From: Actinomycetales bacterium
GTDB lineage: Bacteria; Actinomycetota; Actinomycetes; Actinomycetales; Kineosporiaceae
Reading direction: 5' to 3'
Length of the DNA stretch: 64,000 nt
Assembly (NCBI GenBank): GCA_012719445.1
Contig: JAAYAH010000144.1
Span: forward strand, 1-64,000
Below are positions 8,280 to 16,752 of the stretch, piece by piece. Under the pieces are notes generated by a model that saw only the letters and a program-made list of their open reading frames with translations, did no database searches and was not told the origin of the DNA. The first letter of the stretch is position 1; each line of letters opens with the position of its first letter. The position numbers were made by a program, and so were the translations under genes.

Positions 8280-8675
8280 GTGCCGAGAACGCAGCACCGG
8301 GAGACCCGGCAGAGCCACGCCGTCCGCGCCGCGCTGGCCGGGAACCAGCAGTTCCAGAGCGCCCAGCAGTTGCACGGCCGGCTGCGCGCCCGCGGCGACG
8401 GCGTCGGGCTGGCGACGGTGTACCGCACCCTGCAGCGGCTCGTGGAGCAGGGCGAGGTCGACGTGCTGCGCACCGACGACGGGGAGGCCATCTACCGCCT
8501 GTGCAGCCGGGAGCACCACCATCACCTCACCTGCCGGAGCTGTCGCCGGACCGTGGAGATCGACAACTCGGCGGTCGAGGCCTGGGCCCGGCGGATCGGC
8601 GAGGAGAACGGCTACGCCGACGTCGAGCACATCGTGGAGCTGGTCGGCACCTGCGCGGACTGCGCTGCGAGCTGA
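8280..8675 (+). CDS. zur: Zinc uptake regulator, Fur family
   Basis: This 131-residue repressor binds DNA when loaded with zinc and should control the operon in which it sits. The N-terminal winged helix has the recognition stretch GLATVYRTLQRLVEQGEV. The dimerisation domain has the metal-site motif EHHHHLTCRSCRRTVEI and a second CxxC pair (CADCAAS) near the end, the structural zinc site usual for Zur/FurB. GTG 8280 is the start, with GGAGAGGAG about 8 bases upstream. It is the last gene of znuA-znuC-znuB-zur and is convergent with the short SARP gene, only 6 bases away. Confidence 0.92.
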   Translation: MPRTQHRETRQSHAVRAALAGNQQFQSAQQLHGRLRARGDGVGLATVYRTLQRLVEQGEVDVLRTDDGEAIYRLCSREHHHHLTCRSCRRTVEIDNSAVEAWARRIGEENGYADVEHIVELVGTCADCAAS

Positions 8676-8681
8676 ACGGGA

Positions 8682-9212
8682 TCAGCCGAGGCCGGCGACG
8701 TCGGCCAGCACGGACCGCCGCGCCTCCTCCAGCCGGGCAGCGGCCGCGGCGAAGGCAGGCTCCTCACGGAGGTCGCCGAGAGCCGGCCCGCGCCACAGCC
8801 CGGCCGCCGCGCGCAGGGCGGCCAACGCGGCGACCGGGTCGCCGTCCGCCCTCCTGGCCCGGCCCTCGGCCGCGAGCCGCTCGAAGCGGATCGCGTCCAC
8901 GGCGTCGCCCGGGAGATCGAGCAGGTAGCCGCCCTCGGCCCGGCGGAGCGGGGCATAGCCTCCCCGGCCGGCGAGAACCCTGCGCAACCGGGCGACGTGC
9001 ACCCCGATGCCGGTCAGGGCGCTCGCCGGGGCGTCGAGGCCCCACACCGCCTCGACGATCCGGGACAGCGGCACCACCTCGCCGGGGGTCAGGGCGAGGA
9101 CGGCCAGCAGGGCGCGCGAGCGCTGCCCGACGACGACGACCGGCTCGCCCGCGACGAACGCCTCGAGCGGGCCGAGGAGCCTCACCTCGACGACCGCCGG
9201 TCCGGAGTTCAC
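8682..9212 (-). CDS. Short SARP-type regulator with incomplete BTAD
   Basis: The 176-residue protein starts with an OmpR-like winged helix of the SARP (AfsR/DnrI) type (VEVRLLGPLEAF, then VGQRSRALLAVLALTPGEVVPLSRIVEAVWG and GIGVHVARLRRVL). It continues into the bacterial transcriptional activation domain (AALRAAAGLWRGPALGDL, RLEEARRSVLADVAGLG) and stops there. A usual SARP has about 260-280 residues and a complete BTAD. GTG 9212 is preferred because the -10-like TACCTT (9225-9220) ends 7 bases upstream (leaderless). SARPs activate secondary-metabolite genes, but no such cluster is visible here. It may be a degraded paralogue or a short variant that only binds DNA. Confidence 0.75.
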   Translation of the reverse strand: MNSGPAVVEVRLLGPLEAFVAGEPVVVVGQRSRALLAVLALTPGEVVPLSRIVEAVWGLDAPASALTGIGVHVARLRRVLAGRGGYAPLRRAEGGYLLDLPGDAVDAIRFERLAAEGRARRADGDPVAALAALRAAAGLWRGPALGDLREEPAFAAAAARLEEARRSVLADVAGLG

Positions 9213-9409
9213 GGTGAAGAAGGTACGCGGCCCAGACGCCCCCGAACAGGGCGTTCCCGCGAGTGATCGGGTCGATGAGGCCAGCCCGGGGCATCGGTGC
9301 ACGGTAAGGTTCGCCGTACCGACCGGGATGCACGCCGAGGGCTTCCGTGGCAGGACAGCCCACCGACCGCCGCCCTCAAGCCGGGGACGGCCGCAGCCGA
9401 AGGGACGCC

Positions 9410-10354
9410 GTGACCCTGTTCCGCTGGCGCAAGGACCCCGTCCCTGCCCAACGTCCGGACCCCGAGTTCAGCTACCTGAGCGCGGACCAGGGAGCGCGGC
9501 TGCGGGCACTGGTCCGGGAGGCGTTCGCCGAGCGCGGGCTCGAGGTCACCATGCACGCGGGGCACGTCGAGGCGGCCGACGGCGGGCGGTACGGCCTGAC
9601 CAACGTGGCCGCGAACTGCCGGGCCAGCAAGGAGCGCGACTGGCCGAAGGTCATCCGCAGCCACGTCGCGACGATCCTCAGGGCGGCGGAGCGCACCATC
9701 GACCCGGACCAACTGGACTCCGACGAGGTGATGGCCCACGTCTTCGTCCGGGTCGTCGGGACCTCGACCATTCCCGACCTGACCGCCTTCGGCTACCGGC
9801 GGGACCTCGGCGGGGATCTCGTCGAGCTGCTCGCCCTAGACTTCCCCGAGTCGGTCGCGATGCTCACCGACGAGGTGGTGAGCCGGTTCGGCGTCGACGA
9901 CCTGCGCCGGGCAGGGGTCACCAACCTCGTCTGCGAGCCGTTCGGGAACTACGAGCAGGTGGTCCGCAAGGACGGGACGGCGTTCGGGGTCGTCCTCGGC
10001 GAGAGCGTCTACACCGCGAGCCGGCTGCTGACCATGGACGACGTCCTCCGCCGGACCGTCCGGTCCGTCGAGGCGCCGTACGGGGTGCTGGTCAGCGTCC
10101 CGTTCCGGCACCAACTGGCCTTCCACGTGATCCGCGACGCCACGGTGGTCCCGGCCATCGAGTCCATGGCCGTGTTCGCGGCGTCGGGGTACGGCGACGG
10201 GATCGGCCCGGTCAGCCCGTTCCTCTACTGGTCGCACGGCGGCCGGCTGACCCAACTCTCCCACCCGGGCGAGGACGGCGGGCTGAGGATCGAGGTCGAC
10301 CACGAGTTCGCCGAGGTGCTCGCCGACGTGGGGATCACCGACGACGAGCCCTGA
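9410..10354 (+). CDS. Conserved actinobacterial protein of unknown function
   Basis: I do not recognise this 314-residue soluble protein. It has no signal peptide or membrane segment. Visible features are a short basic N-terminus (VTLFRWRKD), an early segment that opens YLSADQGARLRALVREAF, the block GLTNVAANCRASKERDWPKVI, and a C-terminal half with VTNLVCEPFGNYEQVV and LLTMDDVLRRTVR. The order (DFPESVAMLTDEVVSRFGVDDLRRAGVTNL) recalls the DUF1444/YtpQ family, but only loosely. GTG 9410 is chosen because GAAGGGA lies 5 bases upstream; an ATG-like start at 9347 would add 21 low-complexity residues. A 10-bp hairpin just after the stop separates it from the convergent F420 gene. Confidence 0.7.
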   Translation: MTLFRWRKDPVPAQRPDPEFSYLSADQGARLRALVREAFAERGLEVTMHAGHVEAADGGRYGLTNVAANCRASKERDWPKVIRSHVATILRAAERTIDPDQLDSDEVMAHVFVRVVGTSTIPDLTAFGYRRDLGGDLVELLALDFPESVAMLTDEVVSRFGVDDLRRAGVTNLVCEPFGNYEQVVRKDGTAFGVVLGESVYTASRLLTMDDVLRRTVRSVEAPYGVLVSVPFRHQLAFHVIRDATVVPAIESMAVFAASGYGDGIGPVSPFLYWSHGGRLTQLSHPGEDGGLRIEVDHEFAEVLADVGITDDEP

Positions 10355-10364
10355 CCGGCGTCGC

Positions 10365-10389
10365 CCGCGACTCAGCGGGTGAGTCGCGG
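10365..10389. terminator. Bidirectional hairpin between convergent genes
   Basis: A perfect 10-bp stem (CCGCGACTCA at 10365-10374 and its complement at 10380-10389) with the 5-base loop GCGGG. It overlaps the stop codon of the minus-strand oxidoreductase and follows the plus-strand gene by 10 bases. No U-tract is seen, as is common in high-GC actinobacteria. Confidence 0.7.
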
Positions 10390-11361
10390 CAGCACCTCGC
10401 GGCCGAAGACCTCGATCCACTCCTCCTGGTTCCGGCCGACGTTGTGCAGGTAGATCCGGTCGGACCCGAGGTCGGCGTAGGCCTGGATCCGGGCCCGGTG
10501 CACGTCGGGGTCGCTGGAGACGACCATCCGGCCCGCGAAGTCCTCCGGGCGGACCAGCGCGGCGATCCGCTCGAGGTCGTGGGGTGAGCGGATGTCGGCC
10601 TTCGGGAAGGCCATCCCCCCGTTCGGCCACTCGGTCATCGCGTTGGCCAGCGCCTCCTCGTCGGTCGGCGCCCAGGACAGGTGCACCTGGAGCACCTTCG
10701 ACATGGCGTCGGGGTCCCTGCCGGCCTCCCGCGCGCCCTCGGCGAACCGCTCCAGCAGCCGGGCGATCGCGTCGATCGGCGCTCCGACGGTGATGATCCC
10801 GTCGCAATCCCGCCCGGTCCGCCGGGCGGTGACCGGACCGGCCGTGGCCACCAGGATCGGCGGCGGAGCCTCCGGCATGGTCCACAGCCGGGTGGTCTCC
10901 ATCCGGAAGTACCGGCCGTCGTGCTTCACGTCCCTGCCGGTGAACAGCTTCCGGATCACCTCGATCGCCTCGAACATCATCGCGATGCGCTGCGGCGCCT
11001 CCGGCCAGTACCCGGCGACGACGTGCTCGTTGAGCGCCTCCCCCGAGCCGAGCCCCAGCCAGTGCCGGTCCGGGTACATGGTCGCGAGGGTCGCGGAGGC
11101 CTGGGCCACCATCGCCGGGTGCCAGCGGAAGCTGGGACAGGTGACCCCGGGGCCGAGGTCCCCCGCGGTGCGCTCCCCCACCGCCGTCAGCACGTTCCAG
11201 ACGAACGGCGCCTGCCCCTGGCGAGGTACCCAGGGCTGGAAGTGGTCGGCGGCCATGCACCCCGAGAAGCCGTTCCGCTCGGCGAGGACCGTGTAGTCCA
11301 CCGCCTCCCGCGGTCCGAACTGCTCCAGCATCGCTGCGTACCCGACGGTGAGACCGGCCAT
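10372..11361 (-). CDS. F420-dependent LLM-class oxidoreductase
   Basis: The 329-residue cytoplasmic protein has the luciferase-like TIM barrel of F420-dependent enzymes close to F420 glucose-6-phosphate dehydrogenase (TIGR03557-like). Visible blocks are the early AADHFQPW, PSFRWHPAMVAQASATLATMYPDR, WLGLGSGEALNEHVVAGYWP (phosphate or F420-binding region) and the late DRIYLHNVGRNQEEWIEVFGREVLP. It likely transfers hydride between F420 and an alcohol, aldehyde or sugar phosphate. The substrate is not identifiable. ATG 11361 (MAGLTVGYAAM) is the best start; the upstream in-frame extension lies over an intergenic 19-bp repeat. Confidence 0.85.
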   Translation of the reverse strand: MAGLTVGYAAMLEQFGPREAVDYTVLAERNGFSGCMAADHFQPWVPRQGQAPFVWNVLTAVGERTAGDLGPGVTCPSFRWHPAMVAQASATLATMYPDRHWLGLGSGEALNEHVVAGYWPEAPQRIAMMFEAIEVIRKLFTGRDVKHDGRYFRMETTRLWTMPEAPPPILVATAGPVTARRTGRDCDGIITVGAPIDAIARLLERFAEGAREAGRDPDAMSKVLQVHLSWAPTDEEALANAMTEWPNGGMAFPKADIRSPHDLERIAALVRPEDFAGRMVVSSDPDVHRARIQAYADLGSDRIYLHNVGRNQEEWIEVFGREVLPRLTR

Positions 11362-11411
11362 ACGCCGACGGTATCCGTGCCGGGCGGGGGATGCCTCCCC
11401 GCCCACCGGGG

Positions 11412-11457
11412 CGTCGAGCACCGGAACGGACGTCGAGCACCGGAACGGACGTCGAGC
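11412..11457. repeat. Intergenic 19-bp tandem repeat
   Basis: Two full 19-bp units (11412-11430, 11431-11449) and an 8-base partial unit (11450-11457) between the F420 gene and the LacI gene. The period is not a multiple of three. Confidence 0.85.
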
Positions 11458-11497
11458 TCCCGCAGCGACGGCCTCCCGGGGCGGTCCGTGGCGAGGG

Positions 11498-12556
11498 TCA
11501 GCCCGCGGGCTCGGTGTCCGCTGTCGCCGGCACCGGACCGGGCATGCCGGGCCTGGCCGTCGTCCCGCGCGGGGCGAGGGACGGGGTGGAGTCCCGGTAG
11601 GTCCCCGGCGCGTCCCCCGCCACGATCTCCAGCAGGCGGCGGATCGCGTGGGCCCCGTAGGCGGCGACGTCCCGGCTCATCGCGGACAGCGGCGGGTGGG
11701 TCAGCCGACACAGCGGTGAGTCGTCCCAGGCCACCAGGGAGACGTCGGCGGGGACGGAGAGTCCCATCTCGGCGGTCACGGCCATGCCGGCGACCGCCAT
11801 GACGTCGTTGTCGTAGATCACGGCGGTGGGGCGGTTCGGGGACGACAGCAGGGCCCTGGTCGCCCTCGCCCCGACGTCGTCGGAGAAGTCGGTGTCCACC
11901 GTCGGCGCGGACTCCAGGTGCAGCCGCCTGGCCGCCTGTTCGAAGGCCTCGGTCCGGACGGCCGTGTGCCGCATCTCGGGCGGACCGCCGACCCGGGCGA
12001 TGCGCCGGTGCCCGAGCGCCGCGAGGTACTCCATGACGTTGGTCATGGCCGTGCTGTCGTCGGTCCAGACGCTGGTCAGGCCGGCGACCCCCCCGGGACC
12101 TCCGGCGATCACGGCCGGAAGGCCGATGGAGGTCAGCGCCGCCACCCGCTCGTCCTCGACGCAGAGGTCGATCATCACCACGCCGTCCACCCGGCGCGCC
12201 GACCACCACTGGCGGTAGACGGCCATCTCCTCGACGTGGTCCGCGACGACCTGGAACAGCAGCCCGATCCCGCGCTGGGACAGCTCGGCCTGGATCCCGG
12301 AGATGAACTCCATGAAGAACGGCTCCAGGCCGAGGGTGCTCGCCGGCCGGGCGAGCACCAGGCCGACGGTGTCGCTGCGGGAGGCCGACAGCGCCCGCGC
12401 CGCGCTGTTCGGCGTCCACCCCAGCTCGGCGGCAATGGCGAGGATCCTTGCCCTGGTCGCTTCGGAGACCCCTGGCTGACCGTTGAGCGCGTAGGAGACG
12501 GCACCCTTCGAGACGTGGGCGCGTTGGGCGATGTCCGCGATCGTCGGCCGCTTCAC
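11498..12556 (-). CDS. LacI-family transcriptional repressor
   Basis: The 352-residue regulator has an N-terminal LacI helix-turn-helix (PTIADIAQRAHVSKGAVSYALNG, then the hinge helix GWTPNSAARALSASRS). A GalR-type sugar-binding domain follows, with MEFISGIQAELSQRGIGLLF, VDGVVMIDL, HRRIARVGG and PTAVIYDNDVMAVAGM. GTG 12556 is the start, with GGGAGG about 8 bases upstream. The gene is downstream of the secreted GH5 mannanase gene on the same strand, separated by a strong hairpin (12718-12751). It probably represses plant-polysaccharide genes nearby and releases on binding an oligosaccharide. The ligand cannot be told from sequence. Confidence 0.92.
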   Translation of the reverse strand: MKRPTIADIAQRAHVSKGAVSYALNGQPGVSEATRARILAIAAELGWTPNSAARALSASRSDTVGLVLARPASTLGLEPFFMEFISGIQAELSQRGIGLLFQVVADHVEEMAVYRQWWSARRVDGVVMIDLCVEDERVAALTSIGLPAVIAGGPGGVAGLTSVWTDDSTAMTNVMEYLAALGHRRIARVGGPPEMRHTAVRTEAFEQAARRLHLESAPTVDTDFSDDVGARATRALLSSPNRPTAVIYDNDVMAVAGMAVTAEMGLSVPADVSLVAWDDSPLCRLTHPPLSAMSRDVAAYGAHAIRRLLEIVAGDAPGTYRDSTPSLAPRGTTARPGMPGPVPATADTEPAG

Positions 12557-12717
12557 GGCGGGTGCCTCCCGCCCGGACGGCGCGCGGCCGCCGGGGATGG
12601 ACTGACATTCGGTCTTGCCCGCAGCGTACGTGGTGATCTTCTCTCTCCGAAGCGGGGGCATGGAGGTGGGAGCCGGATCACCGCCCGTGCCGTGCTCCCG
12701 ACGTCCCTGGACGGACC

Positions 12718-12751
12718 CCGGCCCGCCCGCCCGATGCGGCGGGCGGGCCGG
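12718..12751 (-). terminator. Strong hairpin terminator after the GH5 mannanase gene
   Basis: A 12-bp perfect stem (CCGGCCCGCCCG at 12718-12729 with its complement at 12740-12751) extends by two further C-G pairs to leave a 6-base loop. It starts 29 bases past the stop of the minus-strand GH5 gene and lies before the LacI gene. Confidence 0.8.
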
Positions 12752-12779
12752 TGCTCCTCGGCTCACGTCCCGGTCGGTC

Positions 12780-14831
12780 TCACTCGGCCCGGACGTTGTC
12801 GACGAGGAAGGTGCCGGGGTTGAAGTAGAGGTACACGGCCTGCACCTTGGTGAGGTCGAGGTCGACCCCCTCACAGGTGATGCCGTTGATCAGGTCCACC
12901 TCCCGGGTGTAGGTGGCATCGGCCGCCGTCCACGGCCAGTCCGACGCCTGGCACCAGGCCCAGGTGTCCCCGGTCTTCAGCGCGACCCCGCTGCCCGTCC
13001 CGGCGTCCGGGCCGGTCTTGAGATCGAACTTGACCGTCGACTTCGCGCTCAGGTCCAGCGGGGAGGCGAAGACCTTGCCGAACCAGCCGCCCGTGCTGGT
13101 CACCTCCAGGCCCTGGCTGCCCTGGGTGGCGTAGGCGCTGGTGACGGCGACCGTCCCGGCGTCCTCCCAGTCGGCCGAGGCCCAGCCGTCCAGGGCCGCG
13201 TCGCCCTCACCCTCGAAGGACGCGATCGTGATCGCGGCTCCCGGGTCGGGCTTCACGACGACGGTGAGGGTCGCCGCGTTCGAGGTCCGGCGCTTGGAGT
13301 CCTGCACCGTGTAGGTGATGCTCGGCCTGCCGACGAACCCGGCGACCGGGGTGAAGGTGACGGTGCCGTCCGCCGCGGCGACGAAGGTGCCCTGCTCCCT
13401 GGTCAGGCTGGACTGCCGACCGGCCGTCGCCGGGTCGAGGTCGACCGAGGAGGCGACGATCCTCGCCTTGTCCCAGGCCACGTCGTTCGCGGTGACCGTC
13501 ACCGACGCCGGGGTGTCGAACTCGGTCACGGCCGTGTCGTGGTCGGCGACCGGTGGGAAGCTGCGGGCGGTCCGGTTCAGCTGGGCCGCAAAGTTGGACA
13601 GGGTGCTGCACACCGGGCTGGGGCAGTACACGGTGAAGCCGTCGTAGTCCGGGTACAGCGTGCCGTCGTCCTGGACGTCGCTGAGGATCCAGTACAGGGC
13701 TCCGTCACCACCGCCCTTCAGCCAGGTGTCGGTCCACTCCTTGTAGACGACGTTCCGGTCGGCCTTGGTCGGCCAGCCGAACTCGCCGAGCATGACCGGC
13801 TTGCCGATCTTCCTGGCGTCCTTCAGGTGCTCCGCGAGCCAGGCGACGCTCCACGCGTCGTCCTTGCCCCAGCCACCGGGGTACAGGTGCAGGGACATGA
13901 CGTCGACGGTGCGGATCCTGGTGAACGCGACGGTGTCGACGCCCTCGCCACCGTTGCGGGTCCAGTCCTCGGACTCCGGGTCCTTGTCGTAGAAGCCCTC
14001 GTCACCCACCGAGGTGAGGTGCCTGCGGTCGATCGACTTGATGTGCGCCGTCATCTCGGCCGCCCAGTCGATCAGGGTCTCGGTGGTGCAGTTCTCCGAC
14101 CGCGGGTAGACACCGGCGGAGAGGCACCGGGGCTCGTTGCCGAGCTCCCAGGTCATGATGGTCGGATCGTCCTTGTACTTCAGCCCGGTGAGCGGGTTCG
14201 ACCGGTTGAGCACGTAGGTGATCCAGTCCTTGTACCACCCCTTGATCTTCGGGTCGGTGTAGAACTCGTCGTGGTAGGTGCCCCCGGCCCAGCGCACGTA
14301 CTGGTCCATGCCGCCGAAGTTGTTCCAGTTGTTCACCAGCGGGAGGACCAGCTTGATCCCGTTCTGCTTGGCCTTCCAGACGATGTAGTCGAGTCGCTCG
14401 ATGCCGTCGGGGCCCTCCTTGACCACGGGCCTGCCCGCCTCGGCGTCCCAGTGCTGCAGCCACACGGTGGTGTCCGGCGCGTCGACGGAGCCGGAGCCGT
14501 CGGCGTTCTGGACCTCCTGGGAGAACCACGAGCGCACCACGGTGAAGCCGGCGTCACGCGCCTTGTCGAACACCGCGTCGACCATCGTCGGCGACTTGTA
14601 GAACAGGTAGTAGTTGTTGGTCCCCGCGAAGCGGAAAGGCTTTCCGGCGAGGTGCAGATCGGCGCCGGCCCTCTTGACGAACTGGTTCTGCAGGGCCGAG
14701 AACTGCGAGTCCTTGACGGGGGATGGCGCCGGGCCGGGCGCGGCACCGGCGGGACCGGCTCCGAGACCCATCAGGGGAGCGAACAGCGCGGCGGCCACGA
14801 CCGCCGCGAACCGAGTGTGGCGTCTGCGCAT
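12780..14831 (-). CDS. Secreted GH5 beta-mannanase-like enzyme with Ig-like domain and CBM
   Basis: The 683-residue secreted enzyme has a signal peptide (1 to about 30, ending PAGA). A GH5 barrel follows (about 45-440) of the endo-1,4-beta-mannanase type: FAGTNNYYLFY, acid/base Glu233 in WELGNEPR, HLYPGGWG, and nucleophile Glu350 in VMLGEFGWP. Residues about 445-550 form a cadherin/Ig-like spacer (VTVTANDVAWD, GRPSITYTVQDSKRRTSN). The last 125 residues look like a mannan-type carbohydrate-binding module (SFEGEGDAALDGW, WFGKVFASPLDLS, TFLVDNVRAE). It cuts mannan chains in plant hemicellulose outside the cell. The LacI gene downstream may regulate it. ATG 14831 has GAGAGGTG about 8 bases upstream. 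Confidence 0.9.
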   Translation of the reverse strand: MRRRHTRFAAVVAAALFAPLMGLGAGPAGAAPGPAPSPVKDSQFSALQNQFVKRAGADLHLAGKPFRFAGTNNYYLFYKSPTMVDAVFDKARDAGFTVVRSWFSQEVQNADGSGSVDAPDTTVWLQHWDAEAGRPVVKEGPDGIERLDYIVWKAKQNGIKLVLPLVNNWNNFGGMDQYVRWAGGTYHDEFYTDPKIKGWYKDWITYVLNRSNPLTGLKYKDDPTIMTWELGNEPRCLSAGVYPRSENCTTETLIDWAAEMTAHIKSIDRRHLTSVGDEGFYDKDPESEDWTRNGGEGVDTVAFTRIRTVDVMSLHLYPGGWGKDDAWSVAWLAEHLKDARKIGKPVMLGEFGWPTKADRNVVYKEWTDTWLKGGGDGALYWILSDVQDDGTLYPDYDGFTVYCPSPVCSTLSNFAAQLNRTARSFPPVADHDTAVTEFDTPASVTVTANDVAWDKARIVASSVDLDPATAGRQSSLTREQGTFVAAADGTVTFTPVAGFVGRPSITYTVQDSKRRTSNAATLTVVVKPDPGAAITIASFEGEGDAALDGWASADWEDAGTVAVTSAYATQGSQGLEVTSTGGWFGKVFASPLDLSAKSTVKFDLKTGPDAGTGSGVALKTGDTWAWCQASDWPWTAADATYTREVDLINGITCEGVDLDLTKVQAVYLYFNPGTFLVDNVRAE

Positions 14832-15235
14832 CTGCGTGCACCTCTCACCGACCGGGGTACGTGACCACCCTGGTCACGCTGCGGCACGCTGACGTGGTCC
14901 CGACCAGACCGACGCCGATACGCCAGCGGTACGGAGGACCGGGGGGCCCACCGGGTCGAACGGGCACGACGCAGAGGGGAGCCTGTCGGCTCACCTCTCC
15001 ACTGCCCGCGAGGGGACGGTACGCGGCGGGTTCGCACGTCGTCAACCAGATCTGCTGAACCGATCCAGTTCGTATTCAGAATTCCAGGAATCCGCCGACA
15101 ACCTGCAGTTATGCGCTCACGCGCCGGTGTGCTGCCCGAGCCCCGGACAGGGAGCGGCGACACGGTGACGCCCCGGCGCGAAGGGATCCCACGCGAGGGC
15201 GATGAGACCCACTTGTCCGGTTCAGAACGTACGGA
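14832..15235. other. Regulatory region upstream of the GH5 mannanase
   Basis: No gene is seen in these 404 bases. On the minus strand TTGACG (15045-15040), an 18-base spacer and TACCGT (15021-15016) make a possible promoter, giving a leader of about 180 bases. Just upstream is CTGAACCGATCCAG (15055-15068), which resembles the CTGAAACGATTCAA operator at 902-915. In the leader is a perfect inverted repeat, GTGACCA and TGGTCAC around CCC (14861-14877), 30 bases before the start codon. These are candidates for repressor or attenuator control, not proven sites. Confidence 0.45.
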
Positions 15236-15577
15236 TCACAGGTACAGGCCGGTCTGCCCGTCCTCCACCCGGGGAGCGGCGACGGCGTGGATGTCCCGCT
15301 CGCGCAGGAGGACGTACTGGTTCCCGTGCAGCTCGACCTCGGCGTTGTCGTCGGGGTCGTAGAGCACCCGGTCGTTCACCTGGACCTGACGCACGTGCTG
15401 CCCGATGGCCACCACCGACGCCCAGGCCAGTCGCCTGCCGACGGTCGCTGTCGCCGGGATCACGATTCCGGCGGTCGACCGCCGCTCCCCCGCCTCGCCG
15501 TCGACGGACACCAGGACGCGATCGTGCAGCATCCGGATGGGAAGCCGGGATTCGAGCGCTCCTTCGTTCGTGCCCAC
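15236..15577 (-). CDS. GroES-like co-chaperonin paralogue
   Basis: The 113-residue protein matches the GroES/Cpn10 fold: MLHDRVLVSVDGE at the start of the barrel, a mobile-loop region (ERRSTAGIVIPATATVGRRLAWASVVAIG), NDRVLYDPDDNAEVELHGNQYVLLRERDIHAV to the end. It differs from a standard GroES in its Arg-rich mobile loop and in a roughly 15-residue N-terminal lead. No groEL lies beside it, so it is probably an additional GroES-like protein, not the main co-chaperonin. GTG 15577 is chosen because the -10-like TAGCGT (15590-15585) ends 7 bases upstream. ATG 15532 is a possible shorter start. Confidence 0.75.
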   Translation of the reverse strand: MGTNEGALESRLPIRMLHDRVLVSVDGEAGERRSTAGIVIPATATVGRRLAWASVVAIGQHVRQVQVNDRVLYDPDDNAEVELHGNQYVLLRERDIHAVAAPRVEDGQTGLYL

Positions 15578-15665
15578 GGGCCGAACGCTACCGCGCGCGG
15601 TCCCCGGGTCCGACACCGCGCGTCTCCTCTGGGTGAAGGTTTCGTCACCCAGAGGGATCAGGTAC

Positions 15666-15977
15666 TCACCCGCGGCGGCGGTACCGGAACCAGACGGCGG
15701 CCAGCACCGCCGCGGTCCCGAGCGCGACGGCCCCCAGCCGCTCGACCCTGAGCTCTCCCTGCGACCCATGCAGCGCGGCCTTCGCCCGCCCGGCGGCCCC
15801 GGCCGCGCTACGCCTGGCCAGTTCGCGGGGCCTGAGCCGCTCGGCGAGCTCGTCCACCGTCATCTGCAGATGCCGGTACCTCTCCCGCAGCTCCCGCTCC
15901 AGCTCCTCCGGCCGTCGGGGCATCGGGGCCGACCCGGACCCCCGACCGCCGGCCACGGCGTCGCCGCCAGCTCCCAT
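15666..15977 (-). CDS. DUF3618 membrane-tethered protein
   Basis: This 103-residue actinobacterial protein has a central helix with the DUF3618 pattern (RPEELERELRERYRHLQMTVDELAERLRPRELARRS). It ends in one hydrophobic segment (LGAVALGTAAVLAAVWF) and a basic RYRRRG anchor. It is probably a small inner-membrane protein with its helix in the cytoplasm. Such proteins often accompany phage-holin-like or DUF948 stress proteins, but none is adjacent here. ATG 15977 has GGAGGT 6-7 bases upstream. Function is unknown. Confidence 0.8.
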   Translation of the reverse strand: MGAGGDAVAGGRGSGSAPMPRRPEELERELRERYRHLQMTVDELAERLRPRELARRSAAGAAGRAKAALHGSQGELRVERLGAVALGTAAVLAAVWFRYRRRG

Positions 15978-16141
15978 GATCACACCTCCGACGGCTCGGA
16001 CCCCGCAGGTCACGCTCGTGGTCCGGCCAACGCTAGTCCAGGCGTCACGACGCGGCACCCACGGGCACGTCCGGGTACGGTGAACTCGCCGCGGCGAGGA
16101 GCGACCGCGCCGAGAGCCGATCCCCCCGAGGAGGTCCGCCC

Positions 16142-16606
16142 GTGCCGAGACTGGCCGTCGGGGACGTCGCGCCCGACTTCTCGCTCACCGCAGCGGACGC
16201 CTCGACGGTGACGCTGTCGGAGTACCGGGGGCAGGCCGTGGTCGTCTACTTCTATCCCGCCGCGATGACCCCCGGCTGCACCACGCAGGCCTGCGACTTC
16301 CGCGACAGCCTCCCGGCCCTGCACGCCGCGGGACACACCGTGCTCGGCATCTCGCCCGACCCGCCGGCGAAGCTCGCCCGGTTCGCCGAGCGCGACCAAC
16401 TGACCTTCCCGCTGCTCTCCGACCCCGACCACGAGGTGATGGAGGAGTGGGGGGCGTGGGGCGAGAAGGTCCTCTACGGCAGGCGACACGTCGGCGTCAT
16501 CCGCTCGACGGTCGTCGTCGGCCCCGACGGGCTGGTCGTGCTCGCCCGGTACAACGTCCGGGCCACCGGTCACGTCGCAGGGCTGAGGACGGCGCTCGGC
16601 GTCTGA
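16142..16606 (+). CDS. bcp: Thiol peroxidase of the Bcp/PrxQ type
   Basis: The 154-residue cytoplasmic peroxiredoxin reduces hydrogen peroxide and organic peroxides. It has VGDVAPDFSLTAADASTVTLSEYRGQ, then VVVYFYPAAMTPGCTTQACDFRD with the peroxidatic Cys in TPGCT and a second Cys five residues on, the resolving position in many Bcp proteins. GISPDPPAKLARFAERDQLTFPLLSD completes the family pattern. GTG 16142 follows a GAGGAGG site. A hairpin terminator lies 26 bases after the stop. Confidence 0.93.
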   Translation: MPRLAVGDVAPDFSLTAADASTVTLSEYRGQAVVVYFYPAAMTPGCTTQACDFRDSLPALHAAGHTVLGISPDPPAKLARFAERDQLTFPLLSDPDHEVMEEWGAWGEKVLYGRRHVGVIRSTVVVGPDGLVVLARYNVRATGHVAGLRTALGV

Positions 16607-16632
16607 GCCCGCCACCCGACGCATCGGAGGAT

Positions 16633-16670
16633 GCAGGGTTTCCGGGGGTCGGCACCACCGGAACCCCTGC
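16633..16670 (+). terminator. Hairpin terminator after bcp
   Basis: Arms at 16633-16645 and 16658-16670 pair over 13 bp with one G-U wobble around a 12-base loop. It lies between bcp and the tRNA gene. Confidence 0.65.
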
Positions 16671-16752
16671 AGCTCGCGCAGCGACCGAGCGGCACCGAGG
16701 ACCGTGGAAGGACCGAGCCGGGCCCGAGACGCTCCGCGTAGGCTGGGGGCGC

